From the NCBI RefSeq assembly GCF_002099425.1, contig NW_018344106.1:846001-910000 (forward strand): a stretch of DNA of 64,000 nt, in the 5' to 3' direction. The translations under genes were made by a program, and so were the position numbers. Numbering within the stretch: position 1 is the stretch's first letter; each line of letters begins with the position of its first letter. This stretch comes from Phascolarctos cinereus (Eukaryota; Chordata; Mammalia; Diprotodontia; Phascolarctidae). The notes below the pieces were generated by a model. It ran no database searches. It had not been told where the DNA came from and saw nothing but the letters and a program-made list of their open reading frames with translations. Below, piece after piece: positions 11,972-25,399 of the stretch.

Positions 11972-12653
11972 ATTTATAAGACTATAAGTCATTTCTCAAT
12001 TGATAAAATGGTCAAAGGATATGAACAGGTGGTTTTCAGAAGAAGAAATAAAAGCTATCTATAGTCATGTGAAAAAGTGCTCTAAATCACTCTTAATTAG
12101 AGAAATGCAAATTAAAACAACTCTCACGTACCACCTTATACCTAGCGAATTGGCTAATATGTAAGAAAAGGAAAATTACAACTGCTGGAAGGAATGTGGA
12201 AAAATAGAGATACTGATGCATTGTTGGTAGAGTTGTAAGCTGGTCCAACCATTCTGGAGAACAACTTGGAACCACACCCAGGGGGCTATAAAACCATGCA
12301 TGCCCTCTGATCAAGCAATAGCGTGGGTCTGTATCCCAAAGAGACCAAAGGAAAAGGAGGATAAATTGTACGTACAAAATTATTTATAAAAGCTCCTCTT
12401 GTGGTGGCCATGGATTGGGAATTGAGGGGGCGCTAAATGGCTGAACAAGCTGTGGTGTATGACTGCGATGGAACACTATTGTTCTATAAGAAATGATGAG
12501 CAGGATGGTTTTAGATAAACCTTGGAAGACTTACACAAACTGATGCAAAATGAAGTGAGCAGAAACAGGAGAACACTGTACACAGTAATAGCAATATTTT
12601 GCAATGATCAACTATGAAAGTCTTAGCTATTCTCAGCAAAACAATGAGCCAGA

Positions 12654-12812
12654 GGGGCAGCTAGGTGGCCCAGTGGATAGAGCACCAGCCCTGGATTCAG
12701 GAGGACCTGGGTTCAAACACGGCCTCAGGCACATAACACTTACTAGCTGTGTGACCCTGGGCAAGTCACTTAACCTCATTGCCTAGCAAAACAAATAAAC
12801 AAAAAAAAAACA
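12654..12812 (+). mobile_element. 150-bp-class marsupial SINE
   Basis: Complete copy with a tail of A and C. Flanks are acaatgagcca (12641-12651) and acaatgatcca (12813-12823), a target duplication with one mismatch. It lies in L1 3' sequence. Confidence 0.9.
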
Positions 12813-13307
12813 ACAATGATCCAAGACAATTTTGAAGAAATTATGATGTGAGGAAATTGAGGCATTTAGGCAGCAAGCTATCCTGAACATGAGGCTTATT
12901 CCAGAATGCCCAAGAGAAAATGTCCAAAGACCAGATGACTAATGGGACATCGGGGTGGATGGCTGTTCAGGGAAGACCAGTACATCAGGTGTGAGGGCAG
13001 CCAAGTCCTTTTTCTTTCCATCTTTGGTGTCTACCTACCACCCAACCATCACCTGTGGCTCTAAGAAGCTGTAGCATGCTCAGCAGCCACTCCCTGGTAA
13101 ATCACCTTGGCAGACGAGCCAAAACATGTTATGAGTAACCAATGGGCTTTAATCCCATCTGTGAGTTAAGGGCGTGTTTACCCCAGACATAGGAAGACTT
13201 CCCTTGGTGAAGTAGGCAAATGAGAACAATTTGTTCCAATAGCCATGCAGGCCACTGAAGCAGGTTATGAGGAGTGCTTGGAGCTTGGTTAGATGTCAGA
13301 GATGCCA

Positions 13308-13460
13308 AAGCCATCCACTGTATCCAGGGCCATCATCAAGCATCCTAACTTTTGTCCTGCTGGTGGACTCCAATGGCTCTGGAAGAGAGAATGAGGCTGA
13401 TAACTTCGTGGGTCCTGCCTCACTTAAATCCAATTTATACACAAGTCAAAAGACATCACC
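13308..13460 (+). mobile_element. SINE sharing a LINE 3' tail (copy 2)
   Basis: It resembles the copy at 1478-1672: catccactgtatccagggcc, gactccaatggctctgga, gaggctgataacttcg and cacttaaatccaattt. It decays after about 13460. Confidence 0.55.
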
Positions 13461-13719
13461 CATACCACTTTACCATTTTTACTTAATTCAAAGTCTCCTG
13501 TGGCAACAATACTCAGGCTTCCCAGGCCATAGGGTCTTCTCACTAGAGCAGTAGTGGGATTTGGTAGCCCCATGGGTGTCTGAGCAGCCTTCTTAAGAAC
13601 TAAGCTTCTCACTTCCTGGTATGAGGAAGGGGCTAGAAAAGGTGCCCTAAAAATTGTCTGCATCACCTAACCAAACATTGGCCTGCTTACTGCAGAAGGT
13701 AAGGATCCCACCTTGCAGT

Positions 13720-14060
13720 TGAAGCACATGATAAAAAATGTACAAGAACTTTTGCAAAGATGATTCATCATCAGTACATGGCATATGTGAACTTTGGAAT
13801 TGACTGTGACACATGGGAAACAGTGGAAAGGACCACCCAACATAGTGTGCTCACATCAAAGAAGGTGCTGCACTCCACAAGTGAAGTGGAACTGAAGTTG
13901 CTCCAAAAAGAAACATGAGATGAGCACATTTAGAGCCATCTCCACTCCAAATGTTCATGTGGACTGTTTGTCCTGACTCGTGGTAGAGCCTTCTGAGCTC
14001 GTGTCAGTGACTGGCCACAGTTGGCCACACTGTATCTTGACCCCAAGAGAGAGACTCCAA
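13720..14060 (+). mobile_element. 3' end of the zinc-finger LINE family (second copy)
   Basis: The plus strand matches the minus-strand end of the LINE at 10834-11971: gtgctcacatcaaagaaggtg, then aaatgttcatgtggactgt and gtggtagagccttctgagct, the zinc-knuckle region. It is a short relic, inverted relative to the first copy. Confidence 0.65.
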
Positions 14061-15307
14061 ACTTGCTGATTAAATGGATCTTGGAAGTGGGCTACTAGGC
14101 TACAGGGAGAGTTAATATGAGTTACTCTTGATGATCATTATTGTATTGCTTTGTCCTTTTGTTTTATGATGTTTGTTTTTATGTTTAAGGTCTCTTGGTT
14201 CCTTTGGTGGCATGTAAATCTCCCTTCTCAAAATTAATCCATTGTGAGCCCTCTAAATAGTTTGATGTGTAACCTGGTTTATGTAATTCTGATTATGAGT
14301 GTATGAAAAACATTATAGCTTTGGCTTATAGATCAGTGATCCATGGGGGCTTCCCACTCCCCCCATTAAAATCAAAAGAGGGAAAATTGAGGGCACTGAG
14401 GGATTAGGATAGCAAAAGGGTAATTGCAGGAATTGTGTGAACCCCACTGGCTCCATCTTGGGACTCAGTTCTGGAGCTAGCTCAGTTTCCTTTCTATTCA
14501 ATTATGAGTCCAACTTCTGTCCTGTGAGAAAACCATTGAATTGTGGGAATTGAGAGAAAAACCTTATTGTATTGTTTGAATCTAGCTTCCATGGCTGGGA
14601 AGCTGGAACCCCCTCCATCTGCTGTTCAGAGACCCTTAACCAAAGACCTTGGTTACGCTGGCGAGAGACCTGGTCAGACCCAAAGACTGGTGCTGGGTCT
14701 TTTCTCGCACTTGCACGTCTCAGGCAACCCATGTGTCTTACACGAAAACTGGCCTGTACTGATCACTTACTGTTTCTGTGTTCATCTGAGCGCTTACAGA
14801 CACTTTGGGGAGCGGGACACCTCCTTTTCTGATGTCAGGGAATTGACCTTTTTCACTCTCACCCTCCCAACTTGGAAAGTCCCTACTCTTTTATTGAATT
14901 GCAAGTCAGATTTCTTAATGTTGTATTGTTTCCTTTTAATTAATTGGCCTCATTTGGTTAACTGTTTTTAACACGTAAAAGTCAGTCTGCCCCTGTATTT
15001 GGGGTCCAGGTGCAAGTTGAGGCAGTCTGGTCTTGGTTTATTGGGCAATTAGCATGCATTGCTTAATACATTGAGATGCTTGGAAGATTGAACCTTTGTT
15101 TCCTCAGTCATTTCATCTTTCACCTGCCACAGATGAAAAATGTTATCCATCTCCAGAGAAAGAACTCATGGAATCTGAATGCAGAAAGGATACGTTTTTT
15201 CACTTTGTTGGGGGAGGGGTCTGCATTTTCTTTTGCATCATGGCAAATATTGAAATATGTTTTGCATGACTGCACATTTTAATCTATATTAAATTGCTTG
15301 CTTGCCT

Positions 15308-16022
15308 TTGTTCTTATTTTTTCTATCTCTATAAAATAATTTTTGGTAGTTTGATTGGTATGCCACTAAATAAGTGGATTAATTTAGGTAGAATGTCATT
15401 TTTATCATATTGGCTTGGCCTACTCATGAGCAACTAATATTTTTCTAATTGTTTACATCTGTCTTTGTGTGGAAAGTGTTTTGTAATTGTGCTCATATAG
15501 TTCATGGGTTTGTCTTGGCAGGTAGACTCCCAAGTATTTTAAATTGTCTACAGTTATTTTAAATGGAATTTCTCTTTCCATCTCTTCCTGCTGGACTTTG
15601 TTGGTAATATATAGAAATACTGATTTATGAGAGTTTATTTTATATCCTGGAACTTTGCTAAAGTTGTTAATTATTTCAACATTTAGTTGATTCTGTAGGA
15701 TTCTCTAAGTATACCATCATATCATCTCCAAAGATAGTCTTATTTCCTCATTACCAATTCTAATTCTTTCCATTTCTTTTTCTTCTCTTATTGCTATAAC
15801 TATCATTTCTAGTACAATATTGAATAATAGTGGTGATAGTGAGCATCCTTACTTCACCCCTGATCTTTTTGAGAAGGCTTCTAGCTTCTAGCTTATCCCC
15901 TTAATGCTTGCTGATGATTTTAGATAAATGCTACTTATAATTTTAAGGAAGGCTCTATTTGTTCCTATGTTCTCTAGTATTTTTTAATAGGAATGGGTGT
16001 TGTATTTTGTCAAACTTTCAAG
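15308..16022 (-). mobile_element. LINE-1 ORF2 fragment (antisense)
   Basis: Minus-strand L1 RT region; the plus strand shows tatatcctggaactttgcta and ccatcatatcatctccaaag, the antisense of the conserved L1 RT around the FADDM motif. Confidence 0.75.
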
Positions 16023-17960
16023 TATTCTTGATGAAAAGACTAGGGCTAAAGAAAATTCAACATTCAAACACAAGACTCAAGAGAAGCACAAAAAGGTAAA
16101 TATGTCACAAAGAGTCAGACACAACTGAAAAATAACTGAACAACAAAAATGAGTGAAAAATCAGAAGGGACTAAATAAGGTTAAACTGTATATATTCCTA
16201 TATTGGAAGATGATACATGTAATCCCTAAGAAGTGTATTAGCAGGACAGTTGGAATAGTTTACTTAGAGGGCATAGGTGTGAGTCTCTTTTGTTGGGATC
16301 ATCTGAAAAAAGGATGGAAGAATGAGAAAAAGGGATGCATTGGGAGAAGGGGGAAGAGAGAGGAAGAATAGGTGAAAGCATTTCCTGTAAAAGAGATTCA
16401 CAAGGAAGAGTTTTTATAATGAAGGGGGAAATGCTTGAACCTCACCCTCATCTGAACTAGTTCAAGGAGGAAAGAATATATATATAGACAGACAGTTGGG
16501 TACAGAAATTTATCTTACTCAACAGGGAAGTAGGAAGGGAAGAGGTTAAAAGAAAGGAAGAAGGGATAAGAGAGAAGATAAATTAAGGGAGACAGTGGTC
16601 AGAAGCAAAACAGACTCTTGAGGAAGAGATAGGGTAAAAAAAGAGAAGGATAAAAAGAAGAGAATAGCATGGAGGGAAATGCATAGTTAGCAATCATAAC
16701 TATGAATGTGAATCAGATAGACTCACCCATAAAACAGAAGCAGATAGCAGAATGGATTAGAAACTAAAATCTAACAAAATTTTGTTTATAAGAAACACAT
16801 TTGAAACAGAAGGATACACATAGAATTAAAACAAGAGGCTGGAGCAGAATCTATTATGCGTCAGCAGAAGTTTTAAAAGGCAGAGGTAGAAAACATGATC
16901 TTAGACAAAGCAAAAGTAAAAATAGACCTAATAAAGATAATCAGGAAAACTACATTTTGCTAAAAGGTACTATAGACCATGGCAGCTAGGTGGAGCAGTG
17001 GATAGAGTATTGGGCTTGGAATTATGAGGACTCTTCCTCATAAATTCAAATCTGGCCTCAAACACTTACTGGCTGTGTGACCCTGGGTAACTCACTTAAC
17101 CTTGTTTGCCTCAGTTCTACATCTGTAAAATGATCCAGAGAAGGAAATGGCAAACCACTTCAGAATCTCTGCCAAGAAAATACCAAATGGGGTAACAGAG
17201 TTGGATGCAACTGAAAAATGACTAGACAACAACAAACAATAAATATAATTAAAATGACAACACTACCTGAATTAATTGACTTATTCAGGGCCGTACTAAG
17301 CAAACCATCAAAGAATTTCTTTATAGAGCTAGAAAAGATAACAAAATTCATCTGGATGAACACAAGGTCAAGAATAATGAGGGACTGATGAAAAAAGAAG
17401 TGAAAAAAAGGGACCTAGCAATGCCAGTTCTCAAACTAGATTACAGAGCAGTAATCGTCAAAACAATTTGGTACCGAATAAGAAATAGAGTGGTTGAACA
17501 ATGGGATAGATTAGGTACCGAAGCAAATGAGTGCAATAACCTAGTGTTTGATGAACTCCAGCTTTTGGAGAAGAACTTACAATTTGACCAAAACTGCTAG
17601 AAAACTAGAGAATAGTCAGAAAGAAACTAGGCATAAACCAACATCTGACACCATATACCAAGAAAAGATCTAAATGGGTACATGATTTAGACACCAAGAG
17701 TGAGAAGCAAATTAAGAGAGCATGGAATATTTTACATGTCAGATTTATGAATAAGGGAAGAATTTATGAACAAAGAAGAGAAAGTATTATGGGATATAAA
17801 ATGGACAATTTAATTACATCAAATTAAAAGGGTTTTGCACAAACAAAACCAATGCTTCCAAGATTAGAAGGGAAGCAGGAAACTGGAAAAAAATTTTACA
17901 GCAAATTTCTCTGATAACAGTCTCATTTTTCAAATATTTAGGGAACTGAACCAAATTTAT
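16023..17960 (+). mobile_element. LINE-1 with most of ORF2 deleted
   Basis: The sequence passes from the end of ORF1 (16025-16090) to the endonuclease region (16680-16978). After a SINE it continues with late ORF2 (17239-17950; KPSKNFFIELEKI-like and QWDRLGTEANEC frames), so the RT core is missing. A short SINE tail (gagtcagacacaactgaaa) sits at 16104. Confidence 0.7.
16981..17238 (+). mobile_element. 250-bp-class marsupial SINE
   Basis: ggcagctaggtggagcag to gactagacaacaacaaac; full length. It sits exactly at the L1 ORF2 deletion junction. Confidence 0.88.
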
Positions 17961-18478
17961 TTTTTAACTTTTTTTTTATTTTGAGTTCCAAATTATCCCC
18001 CTTTCTCCAGTCTCTACCCCACATACTGAGAAGGTAAGCAATATGATGCCCATTACACATACACGTAAAGTCATGCAAAATGGATTTCTATATTAGCCAT
18101 GTTGTCAAAAAAAAAAGTAAAGTAAAAAAAATGCTTCAATTTGCACTTAGAGTTCATTCATTGTCTCTCTGGAGGTGGATAGCATTTTTTATTATGAGCC
18201 TTTGGAATTGTTAAGATCATTATATTGATCAGAATAGCTAAGTCACAGTTGACCACCATTACAATATTGTTGTTATTGGGTACAATGTTCTCGTGGTTCT
18301 GTTCACTTCACTCTGCATAAATTCCTTTAAGCCTTTCCAGGTCTTCTGAACCCATCCCTCTCCTCATTTTTTTATAGCACAATTCCATCACAATCATATA
18401 CAACTTGCTCAGTCATTCCCCAACTAGTGAAAACTGCCTGTTCATATCCTTTGACCATTCTATGAACTGGGAAATGAC
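17961..18478 (-). mobile_element. LINE-1 3' end inserted in L1
   Basis: An antisense L1 3' tail of an older subfamily interrupts the plus-strand L1. The duplication aactgaaccaaatttat (17944-17960) and aactgagccaaatttat (18479-18495) flanks it. Confidence 0.85.
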
Positions 18479-19430
18479 AACTGAGCCAAATTTATAAAAA
18501 TAAAAGCCATTCTCCAATTCATAAATTGTCAAAGGATGTGAATAGGAAGTTTTAAGAGGAAGAAATCAAAGCTGTTTATAGCTATATGGAAAAATACTTT
18601 AAATCACTCATAATTAGAGAAATTAAAATTAAAATACATTTGAGGTACCACCTCACACCTATCAGATTGGCTAAGGTAGCACAAAAGAAAAACTGACAAA
18701 TGCTGGAGGGGACGTGGGAAAATCTGTACACTAATCTACCGTTGGTGGACATGTGAACTAGTCCAACCATTTTGGGAACAATTTGGAGCTATACCCAAAG
18801 GGCTATAGAACTGTGCATATCCTTTGACCCAGCAATACCACTATTAGGTCTGTATCCCAAAGAGATCAAAGAAAAAGGAAAAGGACTCATATGTACAATA
18901 ATATATAGAAGCTTTTTGTAATGGCAAAGAATTGGAAACTGAAGGAATGCCCTCCAATTGGGAGAATGACTGAACAAATCATAGTACATGAATGTGATGA
19001 AATAATATTGAGCTATAATAAATGAAGGGTATAGTTTCAGAAAAACATGAGAACACTTATATGAACTGATGCAAGGTGAAGTAAGCAGAACTAGGAGAAT
19101 AATATACACAGTAGTAGCAATATTGTAAAGAAAGTCAGCTGTGAAAAACTTAGCTATTCTGAACAATCCCAGATCATTACAAAGGACAAAAGATGGAAAA
19201 TGCTATCCACCTCCAGAAACAGAACTGATGGATTCAGAGTACAGATTATAGCATATTTTTTCCTCTTTACTTTTCTTGTTTCCTCCCACCCCAAAACAAA
19301 GTTAGTGCAGAAATACTTTTGCATATCTTCATATGCATAATGGGTGTCCTATTTCTTGCCTGGAGTGGAAGGAAGGAATGGAAGAAAGTAGAGAATTTGG
19401 AATTGAAAATGAAAATAAACACTAAATAAA
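18479..19430 (+). mobile_element. LINE-1 3' end (continuation)
   Basis: It resumes the interrupted L1 and runs to its 3' UTR (agctatacccaaagggctat at 18787; caaagagatcaaagaaaaagg near 18855), ending in an A-rich stretch near 19430. Confidence 0.8.
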
Positions 19431-19439
19431 TAATTAAAG

Positions 19440-20202
19440 GAAATACAAAACCTTGTCCAAACAACTCCCTGAAAATTTGAATGGACCAAATAGAAGCTGA
19501 TGACTCAGAGAGATAACAAGGAATATTAAAACAAATCAAATGACTGGAAAAAAGAGAAGAAAATATAAAGTATCTCATAGCAAAAGCAACGGACCTGGAA
19601 AGCATAGCAAGGGAAAAAACTCAAGAATCATTTGAGGAGATAGAGCCAAAATGGAGAAAAGGCAGGAACTTGTCTGACCTCTCCCAAATTTCCCTTTTTA
19701 AATATCACCTCAAAACAAATTCTTGAGTGGCAGAACCCACAAAAGGATAAGGTGAAATAATTTTCCAGCCCAAGACAGGAAAAGTCTGTCTCACTGGGGG
19801 AAAAGAGGAATGCAGCCCACTGCAGGTGGTGTTCAGGTAGTCCAGAGAGAGGCCCCTAACCCCAGCACAGGTCAGCAACCAAGGACTTTTGGCCCCATCA
19901 CAGCAGGTCAGCTGCACAGAAGGCCATCTGTGAGACCTCTAGCCCCCTGCACAAGTGCCAGCCCCAGGGACTCCAACATAGAACTGAAGAAAACAATTCC
20001 TTAAAAATTTGGAATTGAACAAGTGGAAACTAATGACCTTATAAGACATCAAGAATCAATCAAATAAAATCAAAAGAATGAAAAAGAAGAAGAAAATGTG
20101 AAATGTCTCATGGGAAAAACAACTGACCTGGAAAATAAATCCAGGAAAGATAATTTAAAAATTACTGGACTACCTGAAAGCTATGATCAAAAAAAGAGAG
20201 AC

Positions 20203-20233
<31 letters not shown>

Positions 20234-22343
20234 GTAGACAGAATCTTTCAAGAAATTATCAAGAAAAATTGTGAAGATCTCCAGAACCAGAGGGTAAAAT
20301 AGAAATTGGAAGAATCTACCAATCACCTCCTGAAAGAGATCCCAAAATGAAAACTTCCAAGAATATTATAGCCAAATTCCAGAGTGCAAACAATGAGAAA
20401 GAAACAATTCAAATATCGAGGAGTCACAGTAAGGATTACACAAGATTTTGCAGCTTTTACCTTAAAGGATCAGAGGGCTTGGAATATGATATTCCAGAAG
20501 GCAAAGGAGCTAGGATTATGACAAAGAACCACCTACTTAGCAAAACTGATCATAATACTTCAGGGGGAAAATAGATATTTAATGAAATAGAGGACTTTTA
20601 AACATTCCTGATGAAAAGACCAGAGCAAAATGGAAAATTTGATTTTCAAATACAAGATTCAAGCATAAAAAGGTAAACAAGAAAGAGAAAACACTGTTTA
20701 CATCCCTACATCAGAAGATAATACTTGTAACTCTTAAGAACTGTATCACTATTAAGAGAGGGCAGAGAGAGGGGTTGATGGGATGACAAAAAAAAGAAAT
20801 AAGGAGTGAGAAAGAGAATTGAATTGGGAGAAGAGGGAAAGGAGAGGCAGGAATTATCTCACATGAAGAGGCATGAAAGACCTATTACAGTGGATTGGAT
20901 GAAGGGAGGGGAATTAATGAGCATTGCTTGAAACTTACTCTCGTTGGATTTGGCTCAAAGAAGGAATAACACCCATACTCAGTTGAGTATAGAAATCTAT
21001 CTTAACCTATAGGGAAATAGGAGGGGAGGGAGATAAGAAAGGGGGGGGAGGCTGATTGAAGGAAGGGCAAATTGAGGACGGCAGTAGTCAGAAGCAAAAA
21101 CAGGTGAGGAGGGACAGGGTGAAAGGACAGAGGAAGTATAATAGGATGAAGGGAAATACACAGTTAATAATCATAACTGTGAATGTGAATGGAATGAACT
21201 CACTCACAAAATGAAAGTAGATAGCAGAGTGGATTAAAAACCAGAATCATACAATATGTTGTTTTTTGTCTTTAAAAACATTTGAAGCAGAGAGACACAC
21301 AGAATAAAGGCAAAACACTGGAGCAGAATATATTGTGCTTCAGCTGAAGTAAAAGAAAAAGCAGGGAGAACAATCATAATCTCAGACAAAGCAAAAGCAA
21401 AAATAGTTTAAGAGAAGAAAAAGAAATGGAAATAGAATCAGCAATGAGGAAATAAAACTATCACTCTTTGCAGATGATATGATGGTATACTTAGAAAATC
21501 CTTGAGAATCAACTGAAAAATTAGTTGAATTAAGTAGCAACTTTAGCAAAGTTATAGGATATAAAATAAACTCACATAAATCATCAGTATTTCTATATAT
21601 TACCAACAAGGTCCAGCATGAAAAGATGGAAAGAGAAATTCCATTTAAAATAAATGTAGAAAATATAAAATGCTCAAGAGTCTACTCACCAAAACAAACC
21701 CAGGAAGTATATGAACACAATTACAAAACACTTCTTGTACAAATAAAGTCAGATCTAAACAATCAGAAAAATATTAATTGCTAATGGGTAAGCTGAGTCA
21801 ATAAAATAAAGATTATAATTCTACCTAAATTAATTTATTTATTCAGTGCCACACCATTCAAACTACCAAAAAATTATTTTATGGAACTAGTGGGAAAAAA
21901 TTCATCTAGAAGAACAAAAGGTCAATAATATCAAGGGAATGAATGAAAACAAATGTGAAGGAAGGTAGCCTAGCCATACCAGATCTCAAACTGTATTATA
22001 AACCATTAATCATAAAAACAATCTGGTCTTGGCTAAGAAATAGAGTGCAAGACTAGATTAAGTGCACAAGATTCAGTACTAGATGACCATAGTAATCTAG
22101 TGTCTTATAAACCCAAAGACCATAGTTTTTGGGACAAGAACTCATTTTTTGACAGAAACTGCTGGGAGAACTGGATAACAATATGGCAGAAACTAGGTAT
22201 AGACCAACATCTCACATTGTATACCAAGAAAAGATCAAAATGTGTACATAATTTAGACATAAAGGGTGATACCATAAGCAAATTAGAAGAGCAAGGAATA
22301 GTCTACCTATCAGAACTATGGAGAAGGGAAGAATTTATGACCA

Positions 22344-22439
<96 letters not shown>

Positions 22440-22549
22440 CATTACAAAATGTAAAATGGATAATTTTGATTATATTAAATTTAAAAGGTTTTGTACAAGC
22501 AAAACCAGTGCAATCAAGATTAGGAGAACAGAAAGCTAGGAAACAATTT
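19440..22549 (+). mobile_element. LINE-1 copies: 5' UTR, ORF1 and broken ORF2
   Basis: An ORF1 start piece (19440-19630) is followed by a new L1 5' UTR (gagatagagccaaaatggag at 19638 to about 19980), ORF1 (about 19984-20680; MKTSKNIIAKFQS), the intergenic spacer and parts of ORF2. Much of the ORF2 core is missing between 21405 and 21420. ORF2 continues to 22549 and resumes at 23325 after an insertion. Confidence 0.78.
22349..22439. repeat. (GA)n microsatellite in L1 ORF2
   Basis: About 90 bp of nearly pure GA, in the position where related copies read accaaagaagagatagagagc (compare 10609), so a short gagatagagag seed has expanded. Confidence 0.95.
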
Positions 22550-23324
22550 CCCCCCCAATTTTATTAATTTATTGATTTATCAACAATTACTTCCATATGC
22601 TTTTGAGTTGAAAATTTTTCTCCCCCTTCCTCCCCCCCACCCTCCCCAAGACTGCGCACAATCTGATATTTACATTTACATTCCTATTAAACATATTTTC
22701 ACATTAGTGAAGTTGTAAGTAAAAATTAAAACCAATAGGAGGAACCATCAGAAAGATGAAACAAAACTTAACAGAAGGTAAAAATAAGTGATAGCGATTC
22801 GACTTTCATCCCGAGGCCTTTGGAGATGTCTTAGATCCTTGTAATGCTGAGAAGGGTTCAGTTTAACAATATTAGTCATCATATAACATGGCTATTATTG
22901 TGTACGAAGTCCTCTTGGTTCTGCTCACTTCACTCAGCATCAGACCATACAAGTCTTTCCAGGTTTTTCTGAAGTCAGCCTGTTCATCATTTCTTACAGC
23001 ACTATAGTATTCCATTACATTCATATGCCACAACTTGCTCAGCCATTCCCCAAAGGATGGGCATCCTCTCAATTTCCAATTCTTTGCCACCACAAAAAGA
23101 GCTGCTATGAATATTTTTGTACATGTGGGTCCTTTTCCCATTTGTTTGATCTCTTTGGGATATAGCCCTAGAAGTGCTATTGCTGGATCAAAGGGTATGC
23201 ACATTTTTGTAGCCCTTTGGGCATAGTTACAAATTGTTCTTCAAAATGGTTGGATCTTTCACAACTCCACCAACAATGTATTAGTGTTCCAATTTTCCCA
23301 CATCCTCTCCAACATTTATCATTT
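22550..23324 (-). mobile_element. LINE-1 3' end inserted in L1
   Basis: A 775-bp antisense L1 3' piece flanked by the perfect 13-bp duplication taggaaacaattt (22537-22549 and 23325-23337). The minus strand still reads FDPAIALLGLYPKEIKQMGK. Confidence 0.92.
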
Positions 23325-24660
23325 TAGGAAACAATTTTTACAGCAAGTGTCTCTGATAAAGGCCTCATTTCTCAAATATATAGAGAACTGAGTCAAATTT
23401 ATAAGAATACAAGTCATTCCCCAATTGATAAATGGCCAAAGTATATAAACAAGCCCCAAAATAGCATGCAATCTGATATAAGATCTACTTATACATTCAT
23501 ATTAAACATATTTTCACACTAGTCATGATGTAAAGAAGAATTAGAAATAATGGAAGGAACTACCAGAAAGAAGAAACACCTGTAAAGAGTGAAAGTTTTA
23601 TTTCCTCATTGCTGATTCTAATTCCATTTCTTTTTCTTCTCTTATTCTATTTTTGCTTTTGCTTTGTCTAAGATCATGATTGTTCTCCCTGTTTTTTTTT
23701 ACTTCAACTGAAGCACAATATATTCTGCTCCAGCCTTTTGCCTTTATTCTGTGTGTCTCTCTGCTTCAAATGTTAGATGAAGAAATCAAAGCTATCTGTA
23801 GTCATATGAAAAAAATGTTCTATGTCACCATTGATTAGAGAAATACAAATTAAAGCTATTCTGAGGTACCACCTCATACCTATAAGATTAGCTAATATGA
23901 CAGAAAAGAAAAATAATAAATATTGGAGGGGATATGAGAAAATTGGGACACTAATGCACTGTTGGTGGAGTTGTAAACTGATTCAATCATTCTGGAGAGC
24001 AATTTTGAACTATGCCCAAAAAGCTATAAAACAGTGCATACCCTTTGATCTAACAATACAATTGCTAGGTCTGTATCCCAAAGAGATCAAAAACAAGCAA
24101 GGACCTATTTTTACAAAAATATTTATAGTAGCTTTTTTTGTCATGGCAAAGAATTGGAAATTGAGGGGATGCTCATCAATTGTGGAATGGCTGAACAAGT
24201 TGTGGCATATGATTGTAATGGAATATTACTATGCTATAAGAAATGATGAGCAGGCTAATTTCAGAAAACCCTGGAAGGACTTATACAAACTGATGCAAAG
24301 TGAAGTGAGCAGAACCAAAAGAACATTGTACTCAGTAACAATATTATATGATGATCAACTGTGAATGACTTATCTATTCTCAGCAACATGATGATCCAAG
24401 ACAACCCCAAAGGACTCATGATGAAAAATGTTATCCACCTCCAGAGAAAGAACTGATGGCATCTGAATCCAGATTGAAGCATATTACTTTTCACTTCCTG
24501 TGTTTTTTATGTTTTTCCCCCATGTCTTCTTTCACAACATGACTAATATGGTAATATGTTTTACATGACTGAAGATGTATAACATATAAAATTGCTTACC
24601 ATCTCAGAGATATTGGGAGAGGGAAAATTTGAAACTCAAAATTATTTTTAAATGAGTGTT
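23325..24660 (+). mobile_element. LINE-1 ORF2 3' end and 3' UTR, rearranged
   Basis: Plus-strand L1 resumes at 23325. Short antisense L1 patches (about 23450-23770) follow, then a good plus-strand end from 23780 (reading frame 23822-24364 contains CWWSCKLIQSFWRAIL, GLYPKEIK and KIFIVAFFVMAKNWK) to the 3' UTR near 24655. Confidence 0.78.
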
Positions 24661-24699
24661 AAAAATTGTCTTTACATGTAACCAGGGAAAATTATTTTT

Positions 24700-25100
24700 A
24701 AAAAATAATCATTTGACTATCTCAACACCATGACTGAAAAAAAGAGGCTAAACACTACATTTCAATAAAATGTTAAAAGAAAACTGCCTGGATCTCTTAG
24801 AACTAGAAGGCAAAGTAGAAACAGAATCCATGAGTCACCTCCTGAAAGAAATGCAAAACTCAAAACTCCCAGAAATATCATAGCCAAAATTGAGAATTGC
24901 ATTAGGGAGAGTGGGCTGGGTGGGGGGGAGGGGCAGGGAATGGACCTTTAATGAACAGAGGACTTAGGACTTAGCATTTCTGATGAGAAGACCAGAACTT
25001 TGTAGAAACTTTGAAGTACAAACACAGGAAGGAAGAAGGTAAGAGAACCACAAAAAGGTCAACATGAATGTTCTGTGATAAAGGAATAAGCAAGGAAAAA
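24700..25100 (+). mobile_element. LINE-1 ORF1 relic
   Basis: Degenerate ORF1 (gagtcacctcctgaaagaaa at 24833, then aaaactcccagaaatatcat); no reading frame survives. Unique DNA without a gene follows to 25320. Confidence 0.6.
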
Positions 25101-25317
25101 CGGCTTCCATTCTAAGTGGGGAAATGATACATGTGTCCCCTCACATCTCTACCATCACCAGCGATCATAAAGGGAGTCCACTTAAACAAGGCCTGAGAGT
25201 AGCTCTGTTGGGAAAAAGAACTACACTGGGGATTGGGATGGGGGGAAGGGAAAGGAAGGCCACGGATCCAGAATGCAGAAAGTTGTTTTCATTGGCTCTG
25301 TTTGTAATGGAGTTCAG

Positions 25318-25320
<3 letters not shown>

Positions 25321-25361
<41 letters not shown>
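25321..25361. repeat. (TG)n microsatellite
   Basis: About 20 perfect TG units. Confidence 0.97.
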
Positions 25362-25399
25362 ATTCTCAGTTGGGGGTAAGTGAATGAGAAAGTGGATCT

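Larger units (their letters stand above)
12849..15131. mobile_element. LTR-retroelement fossil inserted in L1
   Basis: The host L1 stops at gatg (12845-12848) and resumes at gatg (15132-15135). The block between them begins TG and ends CA, the signature of an LTR element with a 4-bp duplication, as in class I endogenous retroviruses. It is broken and is probably mostly LTR sequence (about 12849-13300 and 14060-15131). A SINE-like copy and a LINE 3' end are nested in it. It has no recognisable coding region. It is younger than the L1 around it. Confidence 0.6.
5540..15300 (+). mobile_element. Near full-length LINE-1, heavily interrupted
   Basis: A single plus-strand L1 can be followed from its 5' region (5540) through ORF1 (5820-6650), ORF2 (about 7310-12600) and 3' UTR (to about 15300). 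It is interrupted by three SINEs, a foreign LINE (10834-11971), another SINE (12654-12812) and an LTR fossil (12849-15131). ORF2 keeps the recognisable RT block [18 protein letters not shown] at about 9450-9504, but it has many stops. It is a dead element and the main scaffold of the first 15 kb. Confidence 0.85.
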
